From: Candidatus Omnitrophota bacterium
GTDB taxonomy: Bacteria; Omnitrophota; Gorgyraeia; Gygaellales; Profunditerraquicolaceae
Direction of reading: 5' to 3'
Assembly: GCA_022013085.1 (NCBI GenBank)
Contig: JAKLQX010000016.1
Coordinates: 1 to 43,016, forward strand
Length of the DNA: 43,016 bases
The translations under genes were made by a program, and so were the position numbers. Shown in pieces: positions 32,188 to 39,195 of this stretch (position 1 is the stretch's first letter; each line of letters starts with the position of its first letter). The notes under the pieces were generated by a model that was not told the origin of the DNA, did no database searches, and saw only the letters and a list, made by a program, of their open reading frames with translations.

Positions 32188-32298
32188 ATGCCTTGTGGAA
32201 AAAAAAGAAAAAGACAAAAGATCAAGACTCATAAACGCAAGAAAATGCGTCGACGTCTTCGTCATTTGAAGAAAAGAGCCTGGGGTGGTAAGGGTTAA
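32188..32298 (+). CDS. COX24/AURKAIP1-type mini ribosomal protein
   Basis: This 36-residue ORF is too short for the track. It starts MPCGKKRKRQKIKTHKRKKM and continues with basic RRRLRHLKKR before a short Trp/Gly end. The MPxGKKRKRxKIxTHKRKK pattern is like the small AURKAIP1/COX24-domain proteins of Bacteroidota and relatives, which bind the 30S subunit. A good AGGAGA is present seven bases upstream, provided by the hairpin element. Its last 14 nt overlap the GTG of the next gene. Confidence 0.8.
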   Translation: MPCGKKRKRQKIKTHKRKKMRRRLRHLKKRAWGGKG

Positions 32299-33343
32299 AT
32301 ATCGAAACCGTGTAGCACCCGGTCTTATCAGACAAACCGGTACGCGCTTCTGCGCAGTCTGTTTTTGCCTTACATTGGCCTTAGCTGTTTTACCCGCTCA
32401 GGCTTCAGATAAAGATAGATTAGAAAAGCATGGTTTGCCTTCCGGTAGCCAAAGCCAAGACGCCCAGGGTTTAAGCCACTATATTATGGGCCTTTATTGT
32501 GAAAACCTCGGTGATATAGATGGCTCTATTCAGGAGTACCTTAAGGCACTGGCAGTCGATCCCGGAAGTTCTTTATTACATTTAAATTTGGCCTCTAGTT
32601 TTATTAAGAAAAATGATGCGGCCAAAGCGATTGATCAACTAAAACAGGCATCAAATCTTGCTCCAGAAGCAGTGGAACCGCATCTGGTTTTGGCTTTAGT
32701 TTATGCAGCGGGAAATAATCCGGATTTAGCCACGAATGAATATGCGTTGGCTTTAAAAAACGCTACTAAACTTGACCCTAAAAATATTGAGCTTTACAAA
32801 AGTTTAGGTGTAATTTATCTGCAGCAAAACAAAAAAAAAGAAGCTGAAGGTATTTTTAAGTTGATTGTAGGCATGGCTCCGAATGATGCCCAAATACGTT
32901 TTTATCTGGGTAGTATTTATTATGATTCTAAAGATTATGCTGCTGCGGAAAAGGAACTTAAGGCCGCTTTAAAATTAAAACCTGATTATCATGAAGCCCT
33001 GAATTTTTTAGGTTATTCTTATTTAGAGCGGGACAAAGAGATAAACAGGGCAGGTGGCTTGATTAGAAAAGCATTAAGTTTTGAGCCGGAAAATGGCGCT
33101 TACATTGACAGTTTAGGATGGTATTATTTTAAAAAAGGTAAATTTAAAGAAGCAGCTGAGAAGTTAGAGAAGGCAGCATCTTGTTTGTCTGATCCGGTTA
33201 TATATGAGCATTTAGGTGACGTATATTTGAAGTTAGGCAACGAAGAAAACGCAAAATTAAATTGGGATAAATCCTTGAAATTAGATGTAAGCCAGGAAAA
33301 AGTGAAAGAAAAGCTGCAAAAGATTATCAACAATGGCAAATAA
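32285..33343 (+). CDS. Exported TPR protein
   Basis: The 352 residues start with GTG at 32285. A basic N-terminus leads to a signal peptide (RFCAVCFCLTLALAVLPAQA, then SDKD). The rest is about seven TPRs, for example GLYCENLGDIDGSIQEYLKA, LGVIYLQQNKKKEAEGIFKL and LGSIYYDSKDYAAAEKELKA. It should be periplasmic and act as a scaffold. No catalytic domain is visible. The long N-region before the hydrophobic core makes the exact start uncertain. It overlaps the transketolase gene by 11 nt. Confidence 0.82.
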   Translation: MVRVKYRNRVAPGLIRQTGTRFCAVCFCLTLALAVLPAQASDKDRLEKHGLPSGSQSQDAQGLSHYIMGLYCENLGDIDGSIQEYLKALAVDPGSSLLHLNLASSFIKKNDAAKAIDQLKQASNLAPEAVEPHLVLALVYAAGNNPDLATNEYALALKNATKLDPKNIELYKSLGVIYLQQNKKKEAEGIFKLIVGMAPNDAQIRFYLGSIYYDSKDYAAAEKELKAALKLKPDYHEALNFLGYSYLERDKEINRAGGLIRKALSFEPENGAYIDSLGWYYFKKGKFKEAAEKLEKAASCLSDPVIYEHLGDVYLKLGNEENAKLNWDKSLKLDVSQEKVKEKLQKIINNGK

Positions 33344-34157
33344 AGAACTTTCTCTAAAAGAATTAGAGGCTAAGGCTAAAGAAATCCGAAGATTAATTAT
33401 CGAGATGTTAGCTAAGGCTGGTTCAGGGCATCCCGGGGGAAGCCTTTCTGCCGCAGATTTAGTTACCGCGCTATATTTTAATATCTTACGTTTTAATTCT
33501 CAAAATCCCGCATGGCCTGATCGAGACCGTTTTCATATGTCAAAGGGCCATTGCTGTCCGCTTTGGTATGCGGTATTAGCCCAGGTAGGTTATTTCCCAA
33601 AAGAAAAATTATTAACTTTACGTAAACTCGGCTCAATCTTGCAAGGGCATCCGGATCGTGTTACCCCTGGGATTGAATCAGCGTCTGGTTCACTTGGCCA
33701 GGGGCTTTCTATAGCCTTAGGGATGAGTTTAGCGGCAAAGATGGATAAGAAAGATTACCGGGTTTATTGTTTATTAGGAGACGGGGAAGTTCAGGAAGGT
33801 AATATTTGGGAAGCGGCTATGGCAGCAAGCCATTTTAAGAGTGATAATCTTTGTGCTATTTTAGATTTTAACGGTTGTCAGATCGACGGTAAATGTGAAG
33901 ATATAATGGGAATACAGCCTTTGTCGGCAAAGTGGCTCGCTTTTGGTTGGAATGTTATCGAAATTGATGGCCATAATATGCAACAGATTTTATCTGCCTA
34001 TAATCAAGCGAGAGCAGTTAAGGGTAAGCCGACGGTCATTATCGCGCATACAATAAAAGGTAAAGGCGTATCTTTTATGGAAGGGGTTGTGGGGTTTCAT
34101 GGCCGTGCTCCGACTCAAGAAGAGGCAAAACAGGCCCTAAAGGAATTAGCAGAATGA
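33333..34157 (+). CDS. Transketolase, N-terminal subunit
   Basis: This is the thiamine-diphosphate binding half of a split transketolase, a pentose-phosphate enzyme that transfers two-carbon units. The 274 residues show GSGHPGGSLSAAD, MSKGHCCPLWYA, the GDG motif LLGDGEVQEGNIWEA with the metal-binding Asp and later Asn, and IIAHTIKGKGVSFMEG. Split transketolases are found in many bacteria and archaea. It overlaps the C-terminal subunit by 4 nt (ATGA), so the two halves are coupled. Confidence 0.94.
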   Translation: MANKELSLKELEAKAKEIRRLIIEMLAKAGSGHPGGSLSAADLVTALYFNILRFNSQNPAWPDRDRFHMSKGHCCPLWYAVLAQVGYFPKEKLLTLRKLGSILQGHPDRVTPGIESASGSLGQGLSIALGMSLAAKMDKKDYRVYCLLGDGEVQEGNIWEAAMAASHFKSDNLCAILDFNGCQIDGKCEDIMGIQPLSAKWLAFGWNVIEIDGHNMQQILSAYNQARAVKGKPTVIIAHTIKGKGVSFMEGVVGFHGRAPTQEEAKQALKELAE

Positions 34158-35083
34158 GCGAACAATTTTATCAAAGAGATGTATATGGCCAGACACTGGT
34201 TGAGTTAGGCGCAAGGGATAAGAATATTGTGGTTTTGGATGCGGATCTTTCAAGTTCTACGCGTACTAACCTTTTTGCCAAACAATTTCCAGATCGTTTT
34301 TTTAATTTTGGCGTAGCTGAACAGAACATGATGGCTACAGCCGCAGGAATTGCCAGTTGTGGCAAAACAGTTTTTGTTTCTACCTTTGCAGTATTTGCTT
34401 CTGGCCGCGCCTGGGATCAGGTAAGGGTCTCTATAAGCTATAATAATTTTAATGTTAAGATCGTAGCTACGCATGCCGGTATAACTGTTGGCCCGGATGG
34501 AGCAAGCCACCAGGCATTAGAAGATATTGCGCTTATGCGCGTGCTTCCCAATATGAATATTATTGTGCCTTGTGATGGCCCGCAAACCGCTTCGGCAATC
34601 ATGACTGCAGCAAATCATCCAGGCCCTTTTTATATTCGTTTGGGCCGTCCGAAAATACCTACTATCGAGAATAAAGGCGAATTTAAATTTGGGGAAGCCC
34701 AAACTATAACAGAAGGTAATGATGCTACTATTATTGCCTGCGGAGTGATGGTTTCTGAAGCTTTCCTGGCTGTAAAAAGTTTAGCTCAGAAAGGTTGTAA
34801 GGCGCGCTTGATTAATATGCATTGTATCCGGCCGTTAGATAACGCGGCTATTCTGAAAGCTGCTAAAGAAACTAAACTTATCGTTGTATGTGAAGAGCAT
34901 AATGTTATTGGTGGCTTGGCTTCTAGTATAGACGAGATAGTTGCTGAAAACTTTCCGGTAAAAGTAATGCGTATAGGCATACGTAATCGCTTTGGCCAAT
35001 CTGGCGAACCGGATGATCTGCTAAAAGAATATCATCTAAGTAGTTTGGATATAGAAAAAGCAGTTTTATCTAATATCTCTTAG
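34154..35083 (+). CDS. Transketolase, C-terminal subunit
   Basis: The 309 residues contain the pyrimidine-binding and C-terminal domains: LDADLSSSTRTNLFA, RFFNFGVAEQNMMATAAGIA with the Glu that activates thiamine diphosphate, the active-site stretch THAGITVGPDGASHQALEDIALMR, and a C-terminal domain with VVCEEHNVIGGL. It forms an alpha2-beta2 enzyme with the gene before it. The stop TAG is the first three bases of the second 34-bp palindrome. Confidence 0.94.
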   Translation: MSEQFYQRDVYGQTLVELGARDKNIVVLDADLSSSTRTNLFAKQFPDRFFNFGVAEQNMMATAAGIASCGKTVFVSTFAVFASGRAWDQVRVSISYNNFNVKIVATHAGITVGPDGASHQALEDIALMRVLPNMNIIVPCDGPQTASAIMTAANHPGPFYIRLGRPKIPTIENKGEFKFGEAQTITEGNDATIIACGVMVSEAFLAVKSLAQKGCKARLINMHCIRPLDNAAILKAAKETKLIVVCEEHNVIGGLASSIDEIVAENFPVKVMRIGIRNRFGQSGEPDDLLKEYHLSSLDIEKAVLSNIS

Positions 35084-35114
35084 TGTAGGGGAGGTTTAAA
35101 CCTCCCCTACACTA
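35081..35114. repeat. 34-bp perfect palindrome, copy 2
   Basis: A perfect palindrome with the same 26-bp core as copy 1 at 1424 (GTAGGGGAGGTTT and its complement) but different four-base ends. Copy 1 overlaps the lysA stop codon and this copy starts with the transketolase stop codon. Confidence 0.9.
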
Positions 35115-35131
35115 GTTAAAAGCCTAAGTTC

Positions 35132-36103
35132 ATGAGGTACTCCTCTTTGCCGTTGACTATTAAATCCTTCGCCAAAATTAATCTATATTTACAGGTTTTA
35201 AATAAACGTAAAGATAATTTTCATAATCTTAAGACATTATTTGCGCGGATTAACTTAGCAGATACAATTATTCTTAAAAATGTACAAGGTAATGCGATCA
35301 AAATTAAATGTAATAATCGGGGAGTGCCGCAAGATAAAACAAACCTTTGTTGGCGTGCTGCAGCGTTATTAAAGCAAAGCCATAAGTCAAAGAACGGTTT
35401 AGAGATAGAAATAAAAAAATTTATTCCGATTGGCGCAGGCCTTGGAGGCGGATCATCTAATGCTGCCAGCGTGTTTTTAGGGTTAAATAAATATTGGAAT
35501 CTTGGTTTATCTAAAACAAAGCTGTTGGGTTTAGCTGTAAAGTTAGGCAGTGATGTTCCTTTTTTTATTCATGACGCAAAGTTTGCTTTAGGAAGCAATC
35601 GGGGCGATAAGATTAAGCCAGTAGTATTTTTAAAGCAGCTTAAGCTTTGGTTTATTCTAGTTTATCCGAATATTAAGGTTTCTACGCCTTTGATTTATCA
35701 GAAGTTTGATTCCTGCCTAGCGGCAGGCAAGGCTTTTTCTGGGTTGATCCCGCACCTTGTACAAATTCAGGATGGTAAAAAGCTGAATAAAAAACAAGGT
35801 GCGGGATTGACAACTCCTCAAGCTGATGTTAAAATACTAATTTCTGAGTTATCGCGCAAGGGTTTTCGGGCCGCTCGGGAGGGTCTTTTTAATAGCCTAG
35901 AGGCTGTTACTACCAGGCTTTATCCTGTAGTTAATCAGGTTAAAAACGCGCTTTATGGCATGGGTTTAGAGCGAGTAATGATGTCTGGAAGCGGTCCGGC
36001 GGTATTTGGGATCTGTAGTTCGCAAAAACAGGCTCAGGATTTAAGTGGGAAGTTGCGTAGAAAATATAAATCTTGGCAGATTTTTGTAACTTCTACAGTT
36101 TAG
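35132..36103 (+). CDS. ispE: 4-diphosphocytidyl-2-C-methyl-D-erythritol kinase
   Basis: IspE phosphorylates the CDP-methylerythritol intermediate of the non-mevalonate isoprenoid pathway. The 323 residues show the GHMP kinase fold: KSFAKINLYLQV with the catalytic Lys/Asp region, the ATP loop PIGAGLGGGSSNAAS, KLGSDVPFFI, and the C-terminal motif VMMSGSGPAVFGI. It is longer than usual (about 285) because of an insert near residues 195-230 that is encoded by two palindromic repeats. It starts the ispE-spoVG-glmU block. Confidence 0.93.
   Translation: MRYSSLPLTIKSFAKINLYLQVLNKRKDNFHNLKTLFARINLADTIILKNVQGNAIKIKCNNRGVPQDKTNLCWRAAALLKQSHKSKNGLEIEIKKFIPIGAGLGGGSSNAASVFLGLNKYWNLGLSKTKLLGLAVKLGSDVPFFIHDAKFALGSNRGDKIKPVVFLKQLKLWFILVYPNIKVSTPLIYQKFDSCLAAGKAFSGLIPHLVQIQDGKKLNKKQGAGLTTPQADVKILISELSRKGFRAAREGLFNSLEAVTTRLYPVVNQVKNALYGMGLERVMMSGSGPAVFGICSSQKQAQDLSGKLRRKYKSWQIFVTSTV
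35712..35727. repeat. Short hairpin inside ispE
   Basis: CCTGCC-TAGC-GGCAGG, coding for residues near CLAAG in IspE. It is 20 bp upstream of the CCCGCACCTT element and belongs to the GGCAGG-type repeats seen again at 36128-36170. Confidence 0.55.
35747..35807. repeat. CCCGCACCTT element, copy 2, inside ispE
   Basis: Perfect 14-bp arms ATCCCGCACCTTGT and ACAAGGTGCGGGAT enclose a 33-bp interior within the ispE reading frame. Its right half (CTGAATAAAAAACAAGGTGC) closely matches copy 1 (TTGAATAAAAAAGAAGGTGC). Confidence 0.85.
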
Positions 36104-36111
36104 TTATCAAC

Positions 36112-36184
36112 AGCAGTAGGAGAGGTTTACCTACCTGCCGCCTGCCTGACGGCAGTCAGGGTAGGCAGGAGTCTCCTCTAGTAA
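36112..36184. repeat. Nested GGCAGG-type repeat before spoVG
   Basis: Inverted arms around TACCTGCCGCCTGCCTGACG and GTCAGGGTAGGCAGG form nested hairpins, with AGTAGGAGAGG and CTCCTCTAGTA further out. It fills the gap between ispE and spoVG. Confidence 0.65.
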
Positions 36185-36197
36185 TGGAAGGCAGGCA

Positions 36198-36608
36198 ATG
36201 GAGATAACTGAAGTTAGGGTAATTTTAAAAGATTCTCCGGATAAGAAATTAAAGGCATATGCTACAGTTACTTTTGATAATGTTTTTGTGGTAAGAAACA
36301 TTAAAGTAATTGAAGGTACCTCAGGTTTATTTATTGCCATGCCTTCTCGTAAAGTAAAACATCCTTGCCCGAAGTGTGGGTTTAAAAATGAATTGCGCAG
36401 CAAATATTGTAACCAATGCGCGCAAGCGTTGCCAGTTGAAATTAATACTCAAAGCGCGTATAGCGCGCGAAGCACACAAGATGCAGGCGCGAGCCAGGCT
36501 GAGCATAAGGATATTGCTCATCCTATAACGCAGGCGTTTAGAGAACATCTGCAGATTAGAGTTCTTGAGACATACGAGCAAGAGAAGAATAAAATTGAGC
36601 ACCCATAA
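36198..36608 (+). CDS. spoVG: SpoVG-family protein with zinc ribbon insert
   Basis: SpoVG proteins are small DNA- or RNA-binding regulators. Residues 1-50 (MEITEVRVILKD, VTFDNVFVVRNIKVIEG, LFIAMPSRK) and the end (KDIAHPITQAFREHLQIRVLETYE) are clearly SpoVG. Between them is a zinc ribbon with two CxxC pairs (CPKC at 57-60 and CNQC at 71-74) plus a low-complexity linker with AYSARSTQDAGASQAEH. The 136 residues are longer than the usual 85-97. The location just before glmU is the same as in Bacillus. Confidence 0.85.
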   Translation: MEITEVRVILKDSPDKKLKAYATVTFDNVFVVRNIKVIEGTSGLFIAMPSRKVKHPCPKCGFKNELRSKYCNQCAQALPVEINTQSAYSARSTQDAGASQAEHKDIAHPITQAFREHLQIRVLETYEQEKNKIEHP

Positions 36609-36663
36609 AAATTTAGCGAAATCCCGCCGCAGTTTGACGGGAGGTAGAACATATATTGATTTT

Positions 36664-36737
36664 TGCCCGGTAGTGTAATGGTAGCACTTCAGAATTTGGG
36701 TCTGACTGTCAAGGTCCGAATCCTTGCCGGGCAACCA
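36664..36737 (+). tRNA. tRNA-Gln(TTG)
   Basis: A complete 74-nt cloverleaf: acceptor TGCCCGG/CCGGGCA, D-stem GTGT/GCAC, anticodon stem TCAGA/TCTGA with loop ATTTGGG and anticodon TTG, T-stem CAAGG/CCTTG with loop TCCGAAT, and an encoded CCA. The T-loop has C instead of the usual T at position 55. Confidence 0.93.
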
Positions 36738-36860
36738 TAGTTAGGATTTAGGGGACGTCCTCTGTGGGGACACCCTTGTAAGAGATAGATTTGATTTAAT
36801 TGGTAATATAATGGTTGCAATAATAGGGTGTCCCTTTTAAGGACGTCCCCCTAATAACTA
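36738..36860. repeat. MITE-like inverted repeat element, 123 bp
   Basis: The ends TAGTTAG...AGGGGACGTCC and GGACGTCCCCCTAATAACTA are imperfect inverted repeats, followed inward by GGGGACACCC and GGGTGTCCC. It begins right after the tRNA-Gln CCA and ends two bases before glmU. A TATAAT at 36808-36813 lies inside but has no good -35. Confidence 0.7.
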
Positions 36861-36862
36861 AT

Positions 36863-38113
36863 ATGAAAAACGAGATCGCGGTAATAATTTTAGCGGCAGG
36901 AAAAAGCACGCGCATGAAATCCGAAATTCCTAAGGTGCTGCATAAACTTTGCGGCAGGCCGATGCTGGGCTATGTTTTGGATTTAGTGGCTACGCTTAAA
37001 CCGAAGCAAGTGGTTGTGGTTTTAGGGTATAAACAGGAGCTCGTGCGTAAAATTCTACCTAAAGGAGTTAAAATTGTTATCCAAAATAAACTCCTGGGTA
37101 CTGCGGATGCAGTGAAAGTTGGTTTGTCTGCTCTAAGCGGTTTTAAAGGTACGGTACTTGTACTTTATGGAGACAATCCTCTTTTAAAGAAGGAGACGCT
37201 TGATAAATTACTAGATTATCATGTAGGAAATAATGTCGATGCTACGCTTTTAACTGCGAAATTAAAGAAACCTTTTGGTTATGGCAGGATTATACGCGAT
37301 AAATATTTTACTGTTTGCGGTATAGTTGAGGAGAAAGATGCTGATGAAGTCCAGAAGGATATTTTAGAGATTAATACCGGGATCATCGCGTTTAAAAAAG
37401 AAAGCCTTGCCAATAATTTAAAGTTTATTTCCCCCAATAACCGTAAAAAAGAATATTATCTTACTGATATCGTGGGTATTTTAGCTAAGAAGGATTATCT
37501 GGTTGATGCGGTAAAAGTCGAAGATGCTCGGGAGGCTTTGGGGATTAATACCCGTGTTGAATTAGCCAAAGCTAACTCCATTATGCAGAAAAGAATTAAT
37601 GATAAATTTATGCTTGATGGTATTACGATCATAGATCCGGCAACTACTTTTATTAATTTTGGCACTAAGATTGGCGCAGATACAGTGATTTATCCCTTTA
37701 CAGTAATAGAAAGGGATGTTAAAATTGGAAAACGTTGCCAAGTTGGCCCTTTTGCGCACCTGCGTGAAGCTGTCCAGCTTAAAGATGATGTCACAGCTGG
37801 CAACTTTATTGAAATGGTGCGTTCTTCGATCGGCGCCAAAACATTCGTTAAACATTTCTCTTACATCGGAGATACCTCGGTAGGCGATAACGTTAATATC
37901 GGGGCTGGGACAGTTACAGCTAACTTCGATGGTAAAAATAAAAATTACACGTTGATTAAAGATAATGTCAATATCGGTTCGGATACAGTGATTGTTGCTC
38001 CGGTAAAAATTGGTAAATTTGCGATTACCGGTGCCGGTTCAGTTGTGACGAGAAATATTCCGGATAAAGCAGTGGTGGTGGGGGTTCCGGCGAGAATTAT
38101 GAAGAAAAAGTGA
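36863..38113 (+). CDS. glmU: Bifunctional UDP-GlcNAc pyrophosphorylase/GlcN-1-P acetyltransferase
   Basis: GlmU acetylates glucosamine-1-phosphate and couples it to UTP to give UDP-GlcNAc for peptidoglycan and LPS. The N-terminal Rossmann-like domain has IILAAGKSTRMKSEIPKVLH and LYGDNPLL; the C-terminal left-handed beta helix has NFIEMVRSSIGAKTFVKHFSYIGD with the catalytic His and NIGAGTVTANFDG. At 416 residues it is about 40 shorter than typical, chiefly at the end. The TGA stop is the beginning of a palindromic repeat (TGACGCGC...GCGCGTCA), so the native C-terminus may have been shortened. Confidence 0.93.
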   Translation: MKNEIAVIILAAGKSTRMKSEIPKVLHKLCGRPMLGYVLDLVATLKPKQVVVVLGYKQELVRKILPKGVKIVIQNKLLGTADAVKVGLSALSGFKGTVLVLYGDNPLLKKETLDKLLDYHVGNNVDATLLTAKLKKPFGYGRIIRDKYFTVCGIVEEKDADEVQKDILEINTGIIAFKKESLANNLKFISPNNRKKEYYLTDIVGILAKKDYLVDAVKVEDAREALGINTRVELAKANSIMQKRINDKFMLDGITIIDPATTFINFGTKIGADTVIYPFTVIERDVKIGKRCQVGPFAHLREAVQLKDDVTAGNFIEMVRSSIGAKTFVKHFSYIGDTSVGDNVNIGAGTVTANFDGKNKNYTLIKDNVNIGSDTVIVAPVKIGKFAITGAGSVVTRNIPDKAVVVGVPARIMKKK

Positions 38114-38204
38114 CGCGCGAAGCGCGTCATCCCCGCGGAAGCGGGGAGCCAAAGACAAGGTGACAATCATTTTGTTCTCCAGATTCCCGCTTTCGCGGGA
38201 ATGA
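38111..38204. repeat. Cluster of three REP-type hairpins
   Basis: TGACGCGC-GAA-GCGCGTCA at 38111-38129 (including the glmU stop), CCCCGC-GGAA-GCGGGG at 38131-38146, and ATTCCCGC-TTTC-GCGGGAAT at 38183-38202. They fill the glmU-prs gap. Confidence 0.8.
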
Positions 38205-38239
38205 CAGTAAGAGTTTCTGGAATAATAGCGGGGTAAAAA

Positions 38240-39178
38240 ATGGATAAATTAGCAGTTTTTAGCGGTAATGCCAATATTGATTTAGCCAAAGATATCTGTA
38301 ATAACCTGAAGGTAAAACTGCAAGATGCTTTTGTAGGTAAATTTAGTGAAGGTGAGATCCGTGTAAAGATTAATGAAAATGTGCGCGGTAAAGATGTTTT
38401 TATAGTGCAGCCAACCTGTCCACCAACAAACGATAATCTTATGGAACTTTTAATTATGATGGATGCTTTGCGTCGGGCATCTGCTGCAAGAATCACTGCG
38501 GTTATCCCTTATTTTGGTTATGCCCGCCAAGATAGAAAAGACCAGCCGCGCGTTCCTATTACTGCAAAATTAGTGGCTAATCTTTTGACTGTCGCCGGAG
38601 CAAACAGGATTTTGACTATGGATTTGCATGCGGGGCAAATCCAGGGTTTTTTTGATATTCCCGTGGATCATCTTTTTTCTGTAGGGGTATTGGTAGATTA
38701 TTTTTCAAAAATGAATATTAAAGATCTGGTGGCTGTTTCTCCCGATGTTGGTTCCATTAAGATGGCTAGGGCTTATGCAAAACGAGTTTCCGCGGGGCTA
38801 GCTATAATTGATAAACGCCGGGTTTCACCTGAAAAAGCTGAGGCTGTGCATATTATGGGTGAGGTTGAAGGTAAAAATGTTATTATTGTGGATGATATGA
38901 TTGCTACGGGCAGTTCGTTGATTGAGGCTGTGGAGGCTTTAAAAAAAGCCAAGGCCAAGACTATTTATGCCGCGATTGCCCATGGTATTTTATCGGGCCC
39001 GGCAATCCAACATATTGATCAGTGCAAAGGACTAGAGAAGTTGCTTATTACTGATAGTGTACCTTTATCTGAAGATAAGAAACATCCTAAAATTGAGGTG
39101 CTTTCGGTGGCTAATCTTTTAGCTGAAGCGATAAAAAGAATACACAACGAAGAATCAGTTAGCTGTTTATTTGACTAG
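38240..39178 (+). CDS. prs: Ribose-phosphate pyrophosphokinase
   Basis: Prs makes PRPP from ribose-5-phosphate and ATP for nucleotide, histidine and NAD synthesis. The 312 residues are standard: GKFSEGEIRVKINENVRG (flexible loop), YFGYARQDRK, DLHAGQIQGFFDIPVDHL and the PRPP loop VIIVDDMIATGSSLIEA. The order glmU-prs-rplY-pth is conserved in many bacteria. AUG initiation, with little Shine-Dalgarno (GGGGTAAAAA) upstream. Confidence 0.96.
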   Translation: MDKLAVFSGNANIDLAKDICNNLKVKLQDAFVGKFSEGEIRVKINENVRGKDVFIVQPTCPPTNDNLMELLIMMDALRRASAARITAVIPYFGYARQDRKDQPRVPITAKLVANLLTVAGANRILTMDLHAGQIQGFFDIPVDHLFSVGVLVDYFSKMNIKDLVAVSPDVGSIKMARAYAKRVSAGLAIIDKRRVSPEKAEAVHIMGEVEGKNVIIVDDMIATGSSLIEAVEALKKAKAKTIYAAIAHGILSGPAIQHIDQCKGLEKLLITDSVPLSEDKKHPKIEVLSVANLLAEAIKRIHNEESVSCLFD

Positions 39179-39195
39179 GAGAGAAAGGTAAAAAA

